This document shows, one piece after another, positions 8,660 to 17,414 of a stretch of DNA of 64,000 nt. The position numbers and the translations under genes are program-made. The DNA comes from Pacificispira sp040217575 (lineage in GTDB: Bacteria > Pseudomonadota > Alphaproteobacteria > UBA8366 > Aestuariispiraceae), in contig JAVJPW010000004.1 of the NCBI GenBank assembly GCA_040217575.1, forward strand, positions 91,849 to 155,848, in the 5' to 3' direction. Within the stretch, counting starts at the first letter, position 1; every line of letters begins with the position of its first letter. The notes under the pieces are model-generated. The model worked only from the letters and a program-made list of their open reading frames with translations. It had not been told where the DNA came from and ran no database searches.

Positions 8660-9865
8660 ATGTCAGATGAAACCGGCCCCGGGGCGCTGTCCGGTCTGCG
8701 GGTCCTGGAATTGGGGTCCATGTTGGCAGGCCCATTCTGCGGCACCATGCTGGCGGATTTCGGGGCGGACGTGATCAAGGCGGAAAAACCGGGCGTCCCG
8801 GACGCGCTTCGGCAATGGCCACCCTTCAAGGATGGCGAGAACCTGCTGTGGCGATCGATGGCGCGGGGAAAGCGTACGATCACCCTGGACATTTCCCGGC
8901 CCGACGGCGCGGCGGTCGCCCGCGACCTGATCGCGAAGTCCGACATCGTCATCGAAAACTTCCGGCCGGGCACGATGGAACGCTGGGGCTTCGACCCGGA
9001 CGCGCTGTCGAATGCCGAAGGGGGCGCGGTCTGGGTGCGCATATCCGGCTATGGCCAGACCGGGCCCAACACAAAGGGTGGCGGATACGCAACGATTGCA
9101 GAGGCGTATTCGGGCCTTGCATCCTTCACCGGGTATGAAGACCGGGGGCCCATGGTCTCCGCCTTCCCGATGGCGGATTATCTGACCGGCATTTTCGCCG
9201 CTTTCGGGGCGCTGGCGGCCATTCAGGAACGCGCCCGTTCCGGACGGGGCCAGATCGTCGATGCGGCGCTTTATGAACCGCTTCTGCGGATTATCGAATC
9301 CGCCGTCCTGCGATATGACCAGACCGGCGACCTGAAAGAGCGGATCGGCAGCCAGATGCAAGAAGACGTGCCCAGAAACGTCTATGCCACGAAGGATGGC
9401 GGATGGATCGCGCTGTCGATCGGAAGCGACCGCCTGTTTGCCGGGCTGTGCGACGCCATTGGCCGCCCCGACCTGAAGGAAGACCCGCGCTACCGGACCA
9501 TGGCGGGCCGCGCCGCCAACCGGGAAGCGGTCGACGCTGAAGTGGCGAAATGGTTTGCGTCCCAGGATACCGAAACGGCGCTGAAGGTCGCGACCGATCA
9601 CCGCGTGATCGTCGGCCGTGTCTTTGACATGGCCGATGTGTTCGAAGATGTGCATGTCATCGCCCGCGATATGATCCGCAAGGTGGCGGACCCCATGCTG
9701 GGTCCGGTTGCAATGCCGGGTCCGGTGCCGCGCCTGTCCCGTACGCCGGGCGACATCAACTGGACCGGGCGCCCGTCCGGCGCGGACAATGATGCAGTCT
9801 ATAGCGGTCTTCTGGGCTACGACGAACGCCAGATTGATGCCCTGTCCGCCGCAGGGGTGATCTAG
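8660..9865 (+). CDS. CaiB/BaiF family (type III) CoA-transferase
   Basis: A 401-residue enzyme that moves CoA between carboxylic acids. Family marks are the N-terminal LRVLELGSMLAGPFCG, the loop IVIENFRPGTMERWG, the YGQTGPN turn, and the Asp in AFPMADYLTG, which is the position of the catalytic aspartyl-CoA residue. ATG 8660 has GGGAG eight bases upstream; ATG 8654 and GTG 8645 are possible but crowd that site. Two bases separate it from the thiolase-like gene, so both probably act on one acyl-CoA substrate. Substrate not identifiable. Confidence 0.92.
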   Translation: MSDETGPGALSGLRVLELGSMLAGPFCGTMLADFGADVIKAEKPGVPDALRQWPPFKDGENLLWRSMARGKRTITLDISRPDGAAVARDLIAKSDIVIENFRPGTMERWGFDPDALSNAEGGAVWVRISGYGQTGPNTKGGGYATIAEAYSGLASFTGYEDRGPMVSAFPMADYLTGIFAAFGALAAIQERARSGRGQIVDAALYEPLLRIIESAVLRYDQTGDLKERIGSQMQEDVPRNVYATKDGGWIALSIGSDRLFAGLCDAIGRPDLKEDPRYRTMAGRAANREAVDAEVAKWFASQDTETALKVATDHRVIVGRVFDMADVFEDVHVIARDMIRKVADPMLGPVAMPGPVPRLSRTPGDINWTGRPSGADNDAVYSGLLGYDERQIDALSAAGVI

Positions 9866-9867
9866 GC

Positions 9868-11016
9868 ATGAACCGGGATATCGGGATCCTGGGCTGGGGG
9901 CGCACGGCCTATGACAAGAAGTCGACAACCCCGCTCCTGACCTATTTCGCGGATGCCGCACGCCGTGCCCTGGACAGCGCGAATGTAAAGATGTCGGATA
10001 TTGACGGCCTTGCCATCGGGTCCTTTCAACTGCACCCCGACAATGCCGTCACCGTCGCCGAACAGTTCGGCATGTCGCCCCGTTGGGCCCACCAGTGCAC
10101 GGCCGGCAGCGGCGGCCCCATCGCGGCACTGTTGGATGCCATTCGCACCATCGATGCCGGAAAGGCGGAATATGTCCTGATCCTTTCGGGGGATGCCTAT
10201 GACCCGCAAAGCCTGTTCGACATGATGGACAAGCTGACGGGGTCGATCCGCGATTACCTGACGCCCCACGGATTCGGTGGGCCGAACGGCCTTTTTGCTC
10301 TGGTAACGCAAAAGCACATGGACCGGTTCGGAACGACCAGGGAACAGTTGGGCCGCATCTGCATCGATCAGCGCATCAATGCGCAAGGAAACGATATGGC
10401 ATTGCTGCAGGGCGAGCTGACCATGGACGACTACCTGAACGCACGGCCCATCGCAGACCCGCTCAGGCTGTTCGATTGCGTGCTGGCCTGTTCAGGGGCA
10501 GAAGCGATTGTCGTGGGCCCGTTGGACCGGGCGCCTGCCGGCAAGGGCGTGCGCGTCATCGCCGGTGCGGAACGCTATAACCATCCGGCGGACGAAATCA
10601 TCCCGTTGGAAGGCGGCTGGGCGACCTTCCGCGATGCCTTGTGGGCAGACGCCGGGTACGGTCCGCGCGATATGGATTGCATCCAACTGTACGACGACTA
10701 CCCGATCATGGTCGCGATCCAGCTGGAAGATCTGGGCTTCTGCGAAAAGGGATCTGCCGGCCGGTTCCTGGACGAAAACCGTTTCACCTATGACGGTACC
10801 TGTCCGCTGAACACCGGCGGGGGCCAGCTATCCGTCGGCCAGGCCGGCATGTCCGGCGGGCTGATGCTGGTGACGGAGGCGGTGCAGCAACTGCGCGGCG
10901 AAGGCGGCAGGCGACAGGTCGAAGGCGCCAGGCGCGCACTGGCATCGGGCTTCGGGATGATCGGTTATGGGCGCGGGCTTGCGGCAACCGCCGCCGTTTT
11001 GGAGTGTGCCGCGTGA
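9868..11016 (+). CDS. Thiolase-like (SCP-x/lipid-transfer type) protein lacking the GHP histidine
   Basis: A 382-residue thiolase-fold protein. The nucleophilic Cys position is occupied by C77 in HQCTAGSGGP. The C-terminal motif that in thiolases reads G-H-P is here NTGGGQLSVGQAGMSGG, so the catalytic His is Gln. Such variants typically sit next to DUF35 (OB-fold/zinc-ribbon) proteins, and that is the case here. Role inferred: acyl-CoA condensation/cleavage partner of the CoA-transferase, or a non-classical aldolase-type activity as in DUF35-coupled steroid enzymes. Overlaps the next gene by GTGA. Confidence 0.85.
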   Translation: MNRDIGILGWGRTAYDKKSTTPLLTYFADAARRALDSANVKMSDIDGLAIGSFQLHPDNAVTVAEQFGMSPRWAHQCTAGSGGPIAALLDAIRTIDAGKAEYVLILSGDAYDPQSLFDMMDKLTGSIRDYLTPHGFGGPNGLFALVTQKHMDRFGTTREQLGRICIDQRINAQGNDMALLQGELTMDDYLNARPIADPLRLFDCVLACSGAEAIVVGPLDRAPAGKGVRVIAGAERYNHPADEIIPLEGGWATFRDALWADAGYGPRDMDCIQLYDDYPIMVAIQLEDLGFCEKGSAGRFLDENRFTYDGTCPLNTGGGQLSVGQAGMSGGLMLVTEAVQQLRGEGGRRQVEGARRALASGFGMIGYGRGLAATAAVLECAA

Positions 11017-11429
11017 CCGCCCCCCTGCCCTATCCCGAAGCGCGGGAAACGGACATCAACCGCGAATGCCTGGTCGCGTGGCGTGAACGCGGCGCGTTGT
11101 TGGTCCAGAAGTGCGGCGCATGCGATCATGTATTCTATTACCCGCGTGCCGTCTGCCCCGCCTGCTTCGCCCCGGACCCGGCATGGCTGTCGGCAAACGG
11201 CACCGGCACCATCGTGCTGGCAACCCGCATCCACCGACCGAACCATCCATCCTTCTTTGACGAGGTCCCGGTCATCCTGGCGGAAATCGCCCTTCCGGAA
11301 GGCTGCAGCCTGCTGGCGCGGGTCGTCGGACCGGATCGGGAAGATGCGGCGCCGGGCAGCGCGGTTCGCCTGATCGCCCCGCCGGACCATGCCCGCTATC
11401 CGCTGCCGACTTTCGTATTGGGGAACTAA
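11013..11429 (+). CDS. DUF35 OB-fold / zinc-ribbon acyl-CoA-associated protein
   Basis: A 138-residue protein with an N-terminal helix, a rubredoxin-like zinc ribbon (CGAC...CPAC, about residues 35-52) and an OB-fold (GTIVLATRIH...LIAPP). Members bind acyl-CoA and pair with thiolase-like subunits. GTG 11013 overlaps the thiolase stop, so the subunits are translationally coupled. Last gene of the operon, followed by an intrinsic terminator. Confidence 0.9.
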   Translation: MTAPLPYPEARETDINRECLVAWRERGALLVQKCGACDHVFYYPRAVCPACFAPDPAWLSANGTGTIVLATRIHRPNHPSFFDEVPVILAEIALPEGCSLLARVVGPDREDAAPGSAVRLIAPPDHARYPLPTFVLGN

Positions 11430-11444
11430 GCTGCCTGAAAAGCA

Positions 11445-11470
11445 AAAACCCCCGGTTTCCCGGGGGTTTT
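11445..11470. terminator. Bidirectional intrinsic terminator
   Basis: An 11-bp stem (AAAACCCCCGG with CCGGGGGTTTT) has a four-base loop. On the plus strand a T4 run ends the CoA-transferase operon. On the minus strand the run reads TTTTTGCTTTT and ends the tRNA-Val transcript four bases after its CCA end. Confidence 0.88.
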
Positions 11471-11473
11471 CGA

Positions 11474-11548
11474 TGGTGGGCGCGGCAAGGATTGAACTTG
11501 CGACCCCTGCGATGTCAACACAGTGCTCTCCCACTGAGCTACGCGCCC
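11474..11548 (-). tRNA. tRNA-Val(GAC)
   Basis: A 75-base cloverleaf. The acceptor arm is GGGCGCG/CGCGCCC with an encoded CCA. The D-arm is GCTC..GAGC. The anticodon stem is CTGTG/CGCAG with loop TTGACAT (anticodon GAC). The T-arm loop is TTCAATC. It has its own promoter and a terminator right behind it. Confidence 0.96.
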
Positions 11549-11579
11549 TGGTCCGGGATTGATCGTCCCGAGGCGCGGG

Positions 11580-11608
11580 TAGATAGCACCCGCGATGCCG
11601 TCCATCAA
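11580..11608 (-). promoter_or_regulatory. Promoter of tRNA-Val
   Basis: On the minus strand TTGATG (11608-11603) and TATCTA (11585-11580) are 17 bases apart. This places the start about 25 bases before the mature tRNA. Confidence 0.6.
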
Positions 11609-11719
11609 GCCCCTGTTACAATGCTATTTCATTTGATTTCGCCCATTGCCACGCCCGGCGTGGCATGAGGTTTGCTTCCCACCCGTGCGAGAGAGAATTT
11701 TCAGACGGGAGAGTCCCAG

Positions 11720-12430
11720 ATGCGCCACGGCGTCATCCCCCTGTTTGCCTGTGCCCTTCTGATCTGGCTGGGGTCCAGCGTACCTGCCCTGGCCAGCACG
11801 GATGTGGCGACCGGCCCGGAAGCCGGCCCCTGCGCCGCAGCGATTACAGTCGCCGAGCAGGCGCGGCGCATCCCGGTACACCTGCTTCAGGCGATTTCCC
11901 TGACCGAAAGCGGCCGCTGGAGCGACCACCACAATGCCTATGTCGCCTGGCCCTGGACCGTAATGGCCGAAGGACAGGGACGCTATTTCGACAGCATGGC
12001 CGAGGCTGTCGCCGAAGTTCGCGCCCTTCAGGCCCGCGGTGTGACGAACATCGATGTCGGTTGCATGCAGATCAACCTGTACTATCACGGTGACAGATTC
12101 GAATCCCTGGAAGAGGCGTTCAACCCCGTCTTCAACGTCGCCTATGCCACTTCGTTTCTGGTGGAACTGCGCCAGCGCCGCAACAGCTGGACCCGGGCGG
12201 TCAGCGAATATCATTCCACCAACCGCGAACGCCAACAGCGCTATCGCGGCCGCGTCATGGACATCTGGGACGCGCTCAAGAAAGGGGAACCGATCGGCGG
12301 GCGGGAAACCGGCATCGGCGACAATGGTTTTCCCAGTCTGCCGATCGCTGAATGGCCACCGCGGGACTATCAGGCCCAGCAGCGACTGGAAGCCGCCGCG
12401 CGCGCCCGGGTCATGACCTTCACCAATTGA
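11720..12430 (+). CDS. Secreted lytic transglycosylase-like (SLT domain) protein
   Basis: A 236-residue exported protein with a signal peptide (about 1-25, ALA-S). The SLT core begins at IPVHLLQAISLTESGRW, where the Glu in LTESG is the expected catalytic acid. It continues with VGCMQINLYYH and AVSEYHSTN, as in goose-type lysozyme-like transglycosylases that cut murein glycan. ATG 11720 follows ACGGGAGAG; upstream in-frame codons lack a ribosome site. Monocistronic by position. Confidence 0.87.
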   Translation: MRHGVIPLFACALLIWLGSSVPALASTDVATGPEAGPCAAAITVAEQARRIPVHLLQAISLTESGRWSDHHNAYVAWPWTVMAEGQGRYFDSMAEAVAEVRALQARGVTNIDVGCMQINLYYHGDRFESLEEAFNPVFNVAYATSFLVELRQRRNSWTRAVSEYHSTNRERQQRYRGRVMDIWDALKKGEPIGGRETGIGDNGFPSLPIAEWPPRDYQAQQRLEAAARARVMTFTN

Positions 12431-12526
12431 ACGGTACTGTTCGTCGCAACGCCGTCTTGCGCTTTCACACTACCGTCATTGCGCCTACGTTGTGGATCGG
12501 AAAATCCAATCTGGCGGCTGACGGCG

Positions 12527-12931
12527 ATGGCAGCGGAAGAAATCGACCTTGATAGCATTCTGAACGGGCTGACACCGCTTATCGGCCGCACACCGGAAAC
12601 CGAAATTCGGGCGGAAGATAATGTATTCGCGACCTTGGGGGAAATCGCCGGCGCCGGCATTTTCATCGGGTCGTTTCAGGGCGACAGCGCGTGGGAAAGA
12701 CACCCCAATGGCAACGAGATTGTCCAGATTCTGCGCGGTGCGACGGTGCTCAGCATCCTGACGGAAAACGGCAGGCGTGATCTTCACCTGACGGCGGGAA
12801 TGATGACCATCGTGCCGCAAGGGGCATGGCACAAATTCCAGGCGCCAGACAGTGTATCGGTGATGACGGTCACGCCTCAGCCGACCGACCACGCACGCGG
12901 TGAACTGCCGCCTCAGCCGCATTCCCCTTGA
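12527..12931 (+). CDS. Small cupin-domain protein
   Basis: A 134-residue single-domain cupin. Motif 1 is recognisable in WERHPNGNEIVQILRG, with a His and a Glu available as metal ligands, and motif 2 in VPQGAWHKFQ. The domain makes a beta-barrel that may bind a metal; the ligand or reaction is unknown. The ATG at 12527 lacks a strong ribosome site; TTG 12479 would add 16 residues. It precedes the DapA-family gene by 67 bases. Confidence 0.78.
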   Translation: MAAEEIDLDSILNGLTPLIGRTPETEIRAEDNVFATLGEIAGAGIFIGSFQGDSAWERHPNGNEIVQILRGATVLSILTENGRRDLHLTAGMMTIVPQGAWHKFQAPDSVSVMTVTPQPTDHARGELPPQPHSP

Positions 12932-12998
12932 TGGAATCGCCCGGACGGAGTACCCGTTCGGCGATCACAGGTTTTGAGATGTCTTTTTGGAGGAGATG

Positions 12999-13925
12999 AT
13001 GCCGGTAGGTGCTTTCAGTGGGATTCTGTCGCCGGTCCTGAGCCCGATGACCGCGGACTACGGGGTGGATGGACCCCGGTTCCAGGCCATGTGCAAATGG
13101 CAACTGGCCAGCGGGATCGACGGTCTGGCGATTTTCGGCACGACCAGCGAGGCAAACAGCATTTCCGTTGCCGAACGGATGGCACAGACCGAAGCCCTGG
13201 TGGCATCGGGCGTTCCTGCGGGTAAACTGATGCCGGGCACGGGCACGACGTCCATTGCCGATACGGTGCGGTTGACAAAACAGGCGGTCGAACTGGGTGC
13301 GGGCGGCGTCCTCCTACTCTCCCCCTTCTATTACAAGGGGGTCAGTGACGACGGGCTGTTCGACTTCGTATCCGCTGTCATCGACGGCGTCGCGGACGAC
13401 CGGCTGCGCATCTATCTTTATCACATCCCGCCCCAGGCGGTGAGCGGCTGGTCGCTGCCGTTGATCAAGCGGTTGAAGGCGGCCTTCCCCGATATTGTGA
13501 TCGGACTGAAAGACAGTTCGGGCGATTGGGACAATACCAAAGCGATCCTGGATCAGGTACCGGACTTCGACGTTTTCCCGGGGTCTGAGATGTTTCTGGT
13601 GCCCGGCTTGCGCAGTGGCGCCGTCGGCAGCATCAGCGCATCCGCGAACGTCAATCCGTCCGGCATTCGCGCGGTACTGGATGCGCATGCGGCCGGTGAC
13701 GAAGCCGCGGTCGATGCGGCACAGGAAAAAATGGCGGAAATTCGGAAAATCTTCCAATCAAAGCCAATGATTCCGGGGCTGAAAGCGGTCGTCGCCCATT
13801 TTTCCGGCGACAATGGATGGCGCGCCGTGCGCCCGCCCCTGACCGCGCTTTCGGACGCCGATGCCGCGGAACTGATCCGGCAACTGGAATCCGTCGGCTT
13901 CGGGATAGATTTTTCCAACCTTTGA
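12999..13925 (+). CDS. DapA-family (dihydrodipicolinate synthase/N-acetylneuraminate lyase) aldolase
   Basis: A 308-residue class I aldolase. The Schiff-base Lys is in VIGLKDSSGDW, the conserved Tyr in RIYLYHIPP, and the substrate loop in FGTTSEANS (GTT/SE motif). The E of the classical GTTGE is present but shifted by substitution. True DapA usually keeps an Arg for the amino-acid carboxylate that I cannot place here, so a keto-sugar-acid aldolase is as likely. ATG 12999 has GGAGG five bases upstream. Confidence 0.85.
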   Translation: MPVGAFSGILSPVLSPMTADYGVDGPRFQAMCKWQLASGIDGLAIFGTTSEANSISVAERMAQTEALVASGVPAGKLMPGTGTTSIADTVRLTKQAVELGAGGVLLLSPFYYKGVSDDGLFDFVSAVIDGVADDRLRIYLYHIPPQAVSGWSLPLIKRLKAAFPDIVIGLKDSSGDWDNTKAILDQVPDFDVFPGSEMFLVPGLRSGAVGSISASANVNPSGIRAVLDAHAAGDEAAVDAAQEKMAEIRKIFQSKPMIPGLKAVVAHFSGDNGWRAVRPPLTALSDADAAELIRQLESVGFGIDFSNL

Positions 13926-13943
13926 CGGAAGGGGTCCCGAGCA

Positions 13944-14408
13944 ATGACAAAAGACGGACGTCACGCCGAAATCTTTGCGCGCATTCGCGCCTTGGCCGAC
14001 GGGGAAACCGACACAATCGCCATCATGGCGACAACCGTGTGCGAACTGCACCATGGCGACGACCGTTTCGACTGGGTCGGTTTCTACCGCAATGTCGGCA
14101 ATGAAACGCTGAAGATCGGTCCCTATCAGGGCGGCCACGGGTGTCTGACCATCCCCTTCTCCCGCGGCGTCTGCGGTGCCTGCGCGCGCACCGGCGATGT
14201 ACAGCTGGTAGACGATGTGGATGAATTCGACGACCACATTGCATGTTCGGCAACGACGCGTTCGGAACTGGTGTTGCCGGTACATGATGCGAAGGGCGCG
14301 CTGATCGGCGTTTTGGACATTGACAGCGACGAGCCGGAAGCCTTTGACGATGAAGATGTGGACGCCCTGTCCGGTCTGATGCGGGAATTGTTCGCCCGCG
14401 CACAGTAA
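13944..14408 (+). CDS. msrC: Free methionine-(R)-sulfoxide reductase (GAF domain)
   Basis: A 154-residue GAF-fold enzyme that reduces free Met-R-sulfoxide. All three redox cysteines of the family are found: C67 in GHGCLTI, C77 in SRGVCGA and C101 in HIACSATTRSE. FDWVGFYR and the IDSDEPEAFDDED C-terminal motif also fit. It follows the DapA-family gene by 18 bases and likely shares its mRNA. Signalling GAF proteins lack these cysteines, so confidence is high. Confidence 0.92.
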   Translation: MTKDGRHAEIFARIRALADGETDTIAIMATTVCELHHGDDRFDWVGFYRNVGNETLKIGPYQGGHGCLTIPFSRGVCGACARTGDVQLVDDVDEFDDHIACSATTRSELVLPVHDAKGALIGVLDIDSDEPEAFDDEDVDALSGLMRELFARAQ

Positions 14409-14445
14409 TCGCCCACGGACGGACGTTCCGCCCCCGGGTTAGCGC

Positions 14446-15651
14446 CTATTCGGCGGCGTTCGCCGCGCGCTGTCCGGCAGAATCCATAAGCGATGCGACA
14501 GCCGCATCGACGGCCCCGTTCCCCAGCGGGATGCCATGGCGGCGCAGAACCAGTTCAACTGCCGCAAGCGACCCCAGGATCATCGGTTCGTTGATGTCGC
14601 CCATATGGCCGATACGGAAACCCTTGCCACGGAACGGCCCGATGCCGGAGCCGATATGCAGGTTCATTTCACGGCCGGTCGCCCGGATTTCCTCTGCATC
14701 GACACCATCGGGCGTCAGGATGGACGTAACACTGTCGGCCCTTTCCTGCGGATTCAGCGCGTTGAACTGGATGGCGCCGGCTTCCGCCCACCGGGACACG
14801 GCTGCTTGAACCGCGCGGGCAAGGCGTTTGTGCCGCGCAATCACGCCGTCCAGAGTTTCTTCGGCAATCATCTTCAGCGATTCTTCCAGACCGAAGATCT
14901 GGTGTTCCGGTGCGGTGCCGCAGAAACGCTGGTAATGTTCACCCGCAATCCGGGTTCGCCAGTCCCAATACCGTCGTGGTGCCGTGGCGGTCTTTGTCGC
15001 CTCCATCGCGCGGTCGTTGGTTGCGACCAAAGACAGTCCCGGCGGCATCATCAGGCCCTTTTGAGAAGCGGCGACGGTGACATCGACCCCCCACTTATCC
15101 ATCGGAAAATCTGTGGTCGCCAGCGACGCGATCGTATCAACGCAGAAAAGGGCCGGATGCCCCGCCGCGTCGATCGCGGCACGCGCGGCAGCCACGTCGC
15201 TTTTGACGCCCGTCGCGGTTTCGACATGAACGAACAAAACAGCCTTGATCTTGCGTTCCGTGTCGGCGCGCAGTGCCTCCTCAATTCCGTTGGGATCGAT
15301 CGCGCGGCGCCAATCACTTGGCACCGTGCGGCATTGAAAGCCCATAGCGTCCGCCATGGAACGCCAAGATTCCGAGAAAACACCGGTTTCGGGAATCAGC
15401 ACCTCGTCACCCGGTGACAGAAGGTTGGTCAGTGTCGCTTCCCAGCCACCATGACCGTTCGCGGCAAACATATGGACGATACCGTCGGTCTGAAACAACG
15501 CCTTAACGTCCTGAAACAGCCGGTCGCAAAGCTCCATGAAGTCGGGACCGGAAAAGTCGACCGACTGGCGGTGCATCGCGCGAAGGATTCGGTCCGGAAT
15601 AGGCGTCGGGCCAGGGCTCAACAGAAACTGGTAACCACGATCGACACGCAT
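14446..15651 (-). CDS. Class V aminotransferase (alanine/serine-glyoxylate type)
   Basis: A 401-residue PLP enzyme. N-terminal FLLSPGPTPIPDRIL and the PLP Lys in AASQKGLMMPPG are hallmarks of the serine- and alanine-glyoxylate aminotransferases; HVETATGV is the cofactor-side segment. It transfers an amino group to glyoxylate or a related 2-oxo acid. The donor is unresolved. ATG 15651 follows GAGGTCAGGC; GTG 15663 is an alternative. Transcribed alone from a promoter in the gap to trmJ. Confidence 0.88.
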   Translation of the reverse strand: MRVDRGYQFLLSPGPTPIPDRILRAMHRQSVDFSGPDFMELCDRLFQDVKALFQTDGIVHMFAANGHGGWEATLTNLLSPGDEVLIPETGVFSESWRSMADAMGFQCRTVPSDWRRAIDPNGIEEALRADTERKIKAVLFVHVETATGVKSDVAAARAAIDAAGHPALFCVDTIASLATTDFPMDKWGVDVTVAASQKGLMMPPGLSLVATNDRAMEATKTATAPRRYWDWRTRIAGEHYQRFCGTAPEHQIFGLEESLKMIAEETLDGVIARHKRLARAVQAAVSRWAEAGAIQFNALNPQERADSVTSILTPDGVDAEEIRATGREMNLHIGSGIGPFRGKGFRIGHMGDINEPMILGSLAAVELVLRRHGIPLGNGAVDAAVASLMDSAGQRAANAAE

Positions 15652-15685
15652 GCCTGACCTCACATCAAGTTTTGAACGGATCTGT

Positions 15686-15715
15686 ATAGTAAAAGAAGCG
15701 TAAAAATTAGGTGAA
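15686..15715 (-). promoter_or_regulatory. Promoter of the class V aminotransferase gene
   Basis: On the minus strand TTCACC (15715-15710) and TACTAT (15691-15686) are 18 bases apart inside an AT-rich gap. The expected leader is about 30 bases. Confidence 0.5.
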
Positions 15716-15750
15716 TAACCCCACCCGTCAACCGGAATGGGATGCCGGCG

Positions 15751-16500
15751 CTATTTCTTTTCAGGACCCGCACGGCGCAAGGATTCGATGATCCCGTGCA
15801 GGGTTCGGATATCCTGATCCGTCAGGCCGGCACGCTGGTACATGTTGCGGATGTTACGCATGACAACCGGACGCATATCGGGGGACCGGAAAAAGCCGCC
15901 TTCATCCAGGCCACGGCCCAACCGGTCGATGACGATATCAATCTCGTTCCGGGTCGCCGGACGTCCATCGCCAATGTCGACCGTGCTTTCCGGTGCACCG
16001 ACTTCGGCCGTGTACCATTCATAGCCGATCAGCAGGACAGCCTGCGCGAGGTTGAGAGAGGTAAACCCCGGATTGAGCGGGACCCGGATGATCGCGTCCG
16101 CCAGCGCGACATCTTCGGTCGTAAGGCCCGACCGTTCACCGCCGAACAGGACGCCACAACGCCGCGTTTCCCCGTCCCCATTAGCCGAATAGGCGCGGAT
16201 ATCCCCAGCGGCACCGCGCGGCGTGAACAGGGTTTCCACCATTTCGCGTTTGCGTGCGGTCGTCGCATAAATGCGTGTCAGGTCGGCCACAGCGTCACTG
16301 GTCGTATCAAAAAGTCGTGCGCCATCAATGACTTCCAGCGCGCCGGACGATGCATCGCGGGCCTTCTGGTTCGGCCATCCGTCACGGGGCCGGACAATCC
16401 GCATTTCCGTCAACCCGCAGTTCAGCATGGCGCGCGCGCACATGCCGATATTCTCCCCCATCTGCGGGTCCACCAGGATGACGACAGGGCCTGTACTCAT
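15751..16500 (-). CDS. trmJ: TrmJ-like tRNA 2'-O-methyltransferase (SPOUT)
   Basis: A 249-residue SPOUT methyltransferase. The family start VVILVDPQMGENIGMCARAM and the knot motifs LFGGERSGL and VPLNPGFTSLNLAQAV identify the TrmJ/TrmH group, which 2'-O-methylates tRNA position 32. The C-terminal tail (RSPDMRPVVMRNIRNMYQRA) is typical of TrmJ. The ATG at 16500 overlaps the era stop; longer upstream codons are inside era. Specificity (TrmJ versus another SPOUT enzyme) is by similarity only. Confidence 0.85.
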   Translation of the reverse strand: MSTGPVVILVDPQMGENIGMCARAMLNCGLTEMRIVRPRDGWPNQKARDASSGALEVIDGARLFDTTSDAVADLTRIYATTARKREMVETLFTPRGAAGDIRAYSANGDGETRRCGVLFGGERSGLTTEDVALADAIIRVPLNPGFTSLNLAQAVLLIGYEWYTAEVGAPESTVDIGDGRPATRNEIDIVIDRLGRGLDEGGFFRSPDMRPVVMRNIRNMYQRAGLTDQDIRTLHGIIESLRRAGPEKK

Positions 16501-17414
16501 GCACGGAAGTCCAGATTCCATACGCGGTATCGTTCCGGGTCGTCCTGCCAGCGGTCGCGGACTTTCACGTAAAGGAACAAATGGACACGGCATTCCAGCA
16601 TGTCTTCCAGTTCCTTGCGCGCCGATGCGCCCACGGTCCGAACCTTTGAGCCGCCCTTACCCAGTACGATCTTGCGCTGGCTGTCACGCTCAACATAGAT
16701 CACCTGTTCAATCTTGACGGAACCGTCCTTCCGGACCTCGTAATTTTCCGTCTCCACCGTCAATGAATAGGGCAATTCCTGGTGCACGTTCAAAAACAGC
16801 TTCTCGCGGGTTACCTCCGCCGCCAGCAGCATCTGCGGCATGTCTGACAACTGATCTTCGGGGAACAGCCACGGGCTTACCGGCATGCGTTCTGCCAGGT
16901 GGTCGATCAAATCTTCGGTGCCGTCTCCCTTTGTCGCCGCGATCATGAAAATATCACTGAAGAGTTCCGTCTTGTTCAGCCGGTCCGCCAGCAACAGTAA
17001 CTCGTCGCGTTTCACCAGATCGATCTTGTTCAGTGCCAGAACGGCCTTTCGCCCGGATTCCTTGAGCCCTTTCAGGATATCTTCAACTTCCGGCGTGACG
17101 CCACCTTGTGCATCCACCAGCAGAACCGTTGCATCGGCATCCTGTGCGCCCGACCAGGCGGCGGACACCATGGCCCGGTCCAGTCGGCGCTTCGGCTTGA
17201 AGATACCGGGCGTGTCGATGAACGCGATCTGAACCTGATCGCGAAGCGCGATTCCCAATACCCGCGTGCGGGTCGTCTGAACCTTATGAGTGACAATGGA
17301 GATCTTTGCCCCGACCAGCAGATTCACCAGTGTCGATTTCCCCGCATTGGGGGCGCCGATAACGGCGGCAAAGCCACAGCGCGTCTGCATACCGTTTGAA
17401 CCATCCTCAGTCAT
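16497..17414 (-). CDS. era: GTPase Era
   Basis: A 305-residue ribosome-assembly GTPase. G1 is GAPNAGKST, G2 includes TTRTR, G3 is DTPGIF and G4 is NKID. A KH domain (about 215-300) contains the VIYVERDSQRKIVLGKGGSKV segment. It binds the 3' end of 16S rRNA. Its start overlaps the end of rnc by eight bases, the usual alphaproteobacterial order. Confidence 0.98.
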   Translation of the reverse strand: MTEDGSNGMQTRCGFAAVIGAPNAGKSTLVNLLVGAKISIVTHKVQTTRTRVLGIALRDQVQIAFIDTPGIFKPKRRLDRAMVSAAWSGAQDADATVLLVDAQGGVTPEVEDILKGLKESGRKAVLALNKIDLVKRDELLLLADRLNKTELFSDIFMIAATKGDGTEDLIDHLAERMPVSPWLFPEDQLSDMPQMLLAAEVTREKLFLNVHQELPYSLTVETENYEVRKDGSVKIEQVIYVERDSQRKIVLGKGGSKVRTVGASARKELEDMLECRVHLFLYVKVRDRWQDDPERYRVWNLDFRA

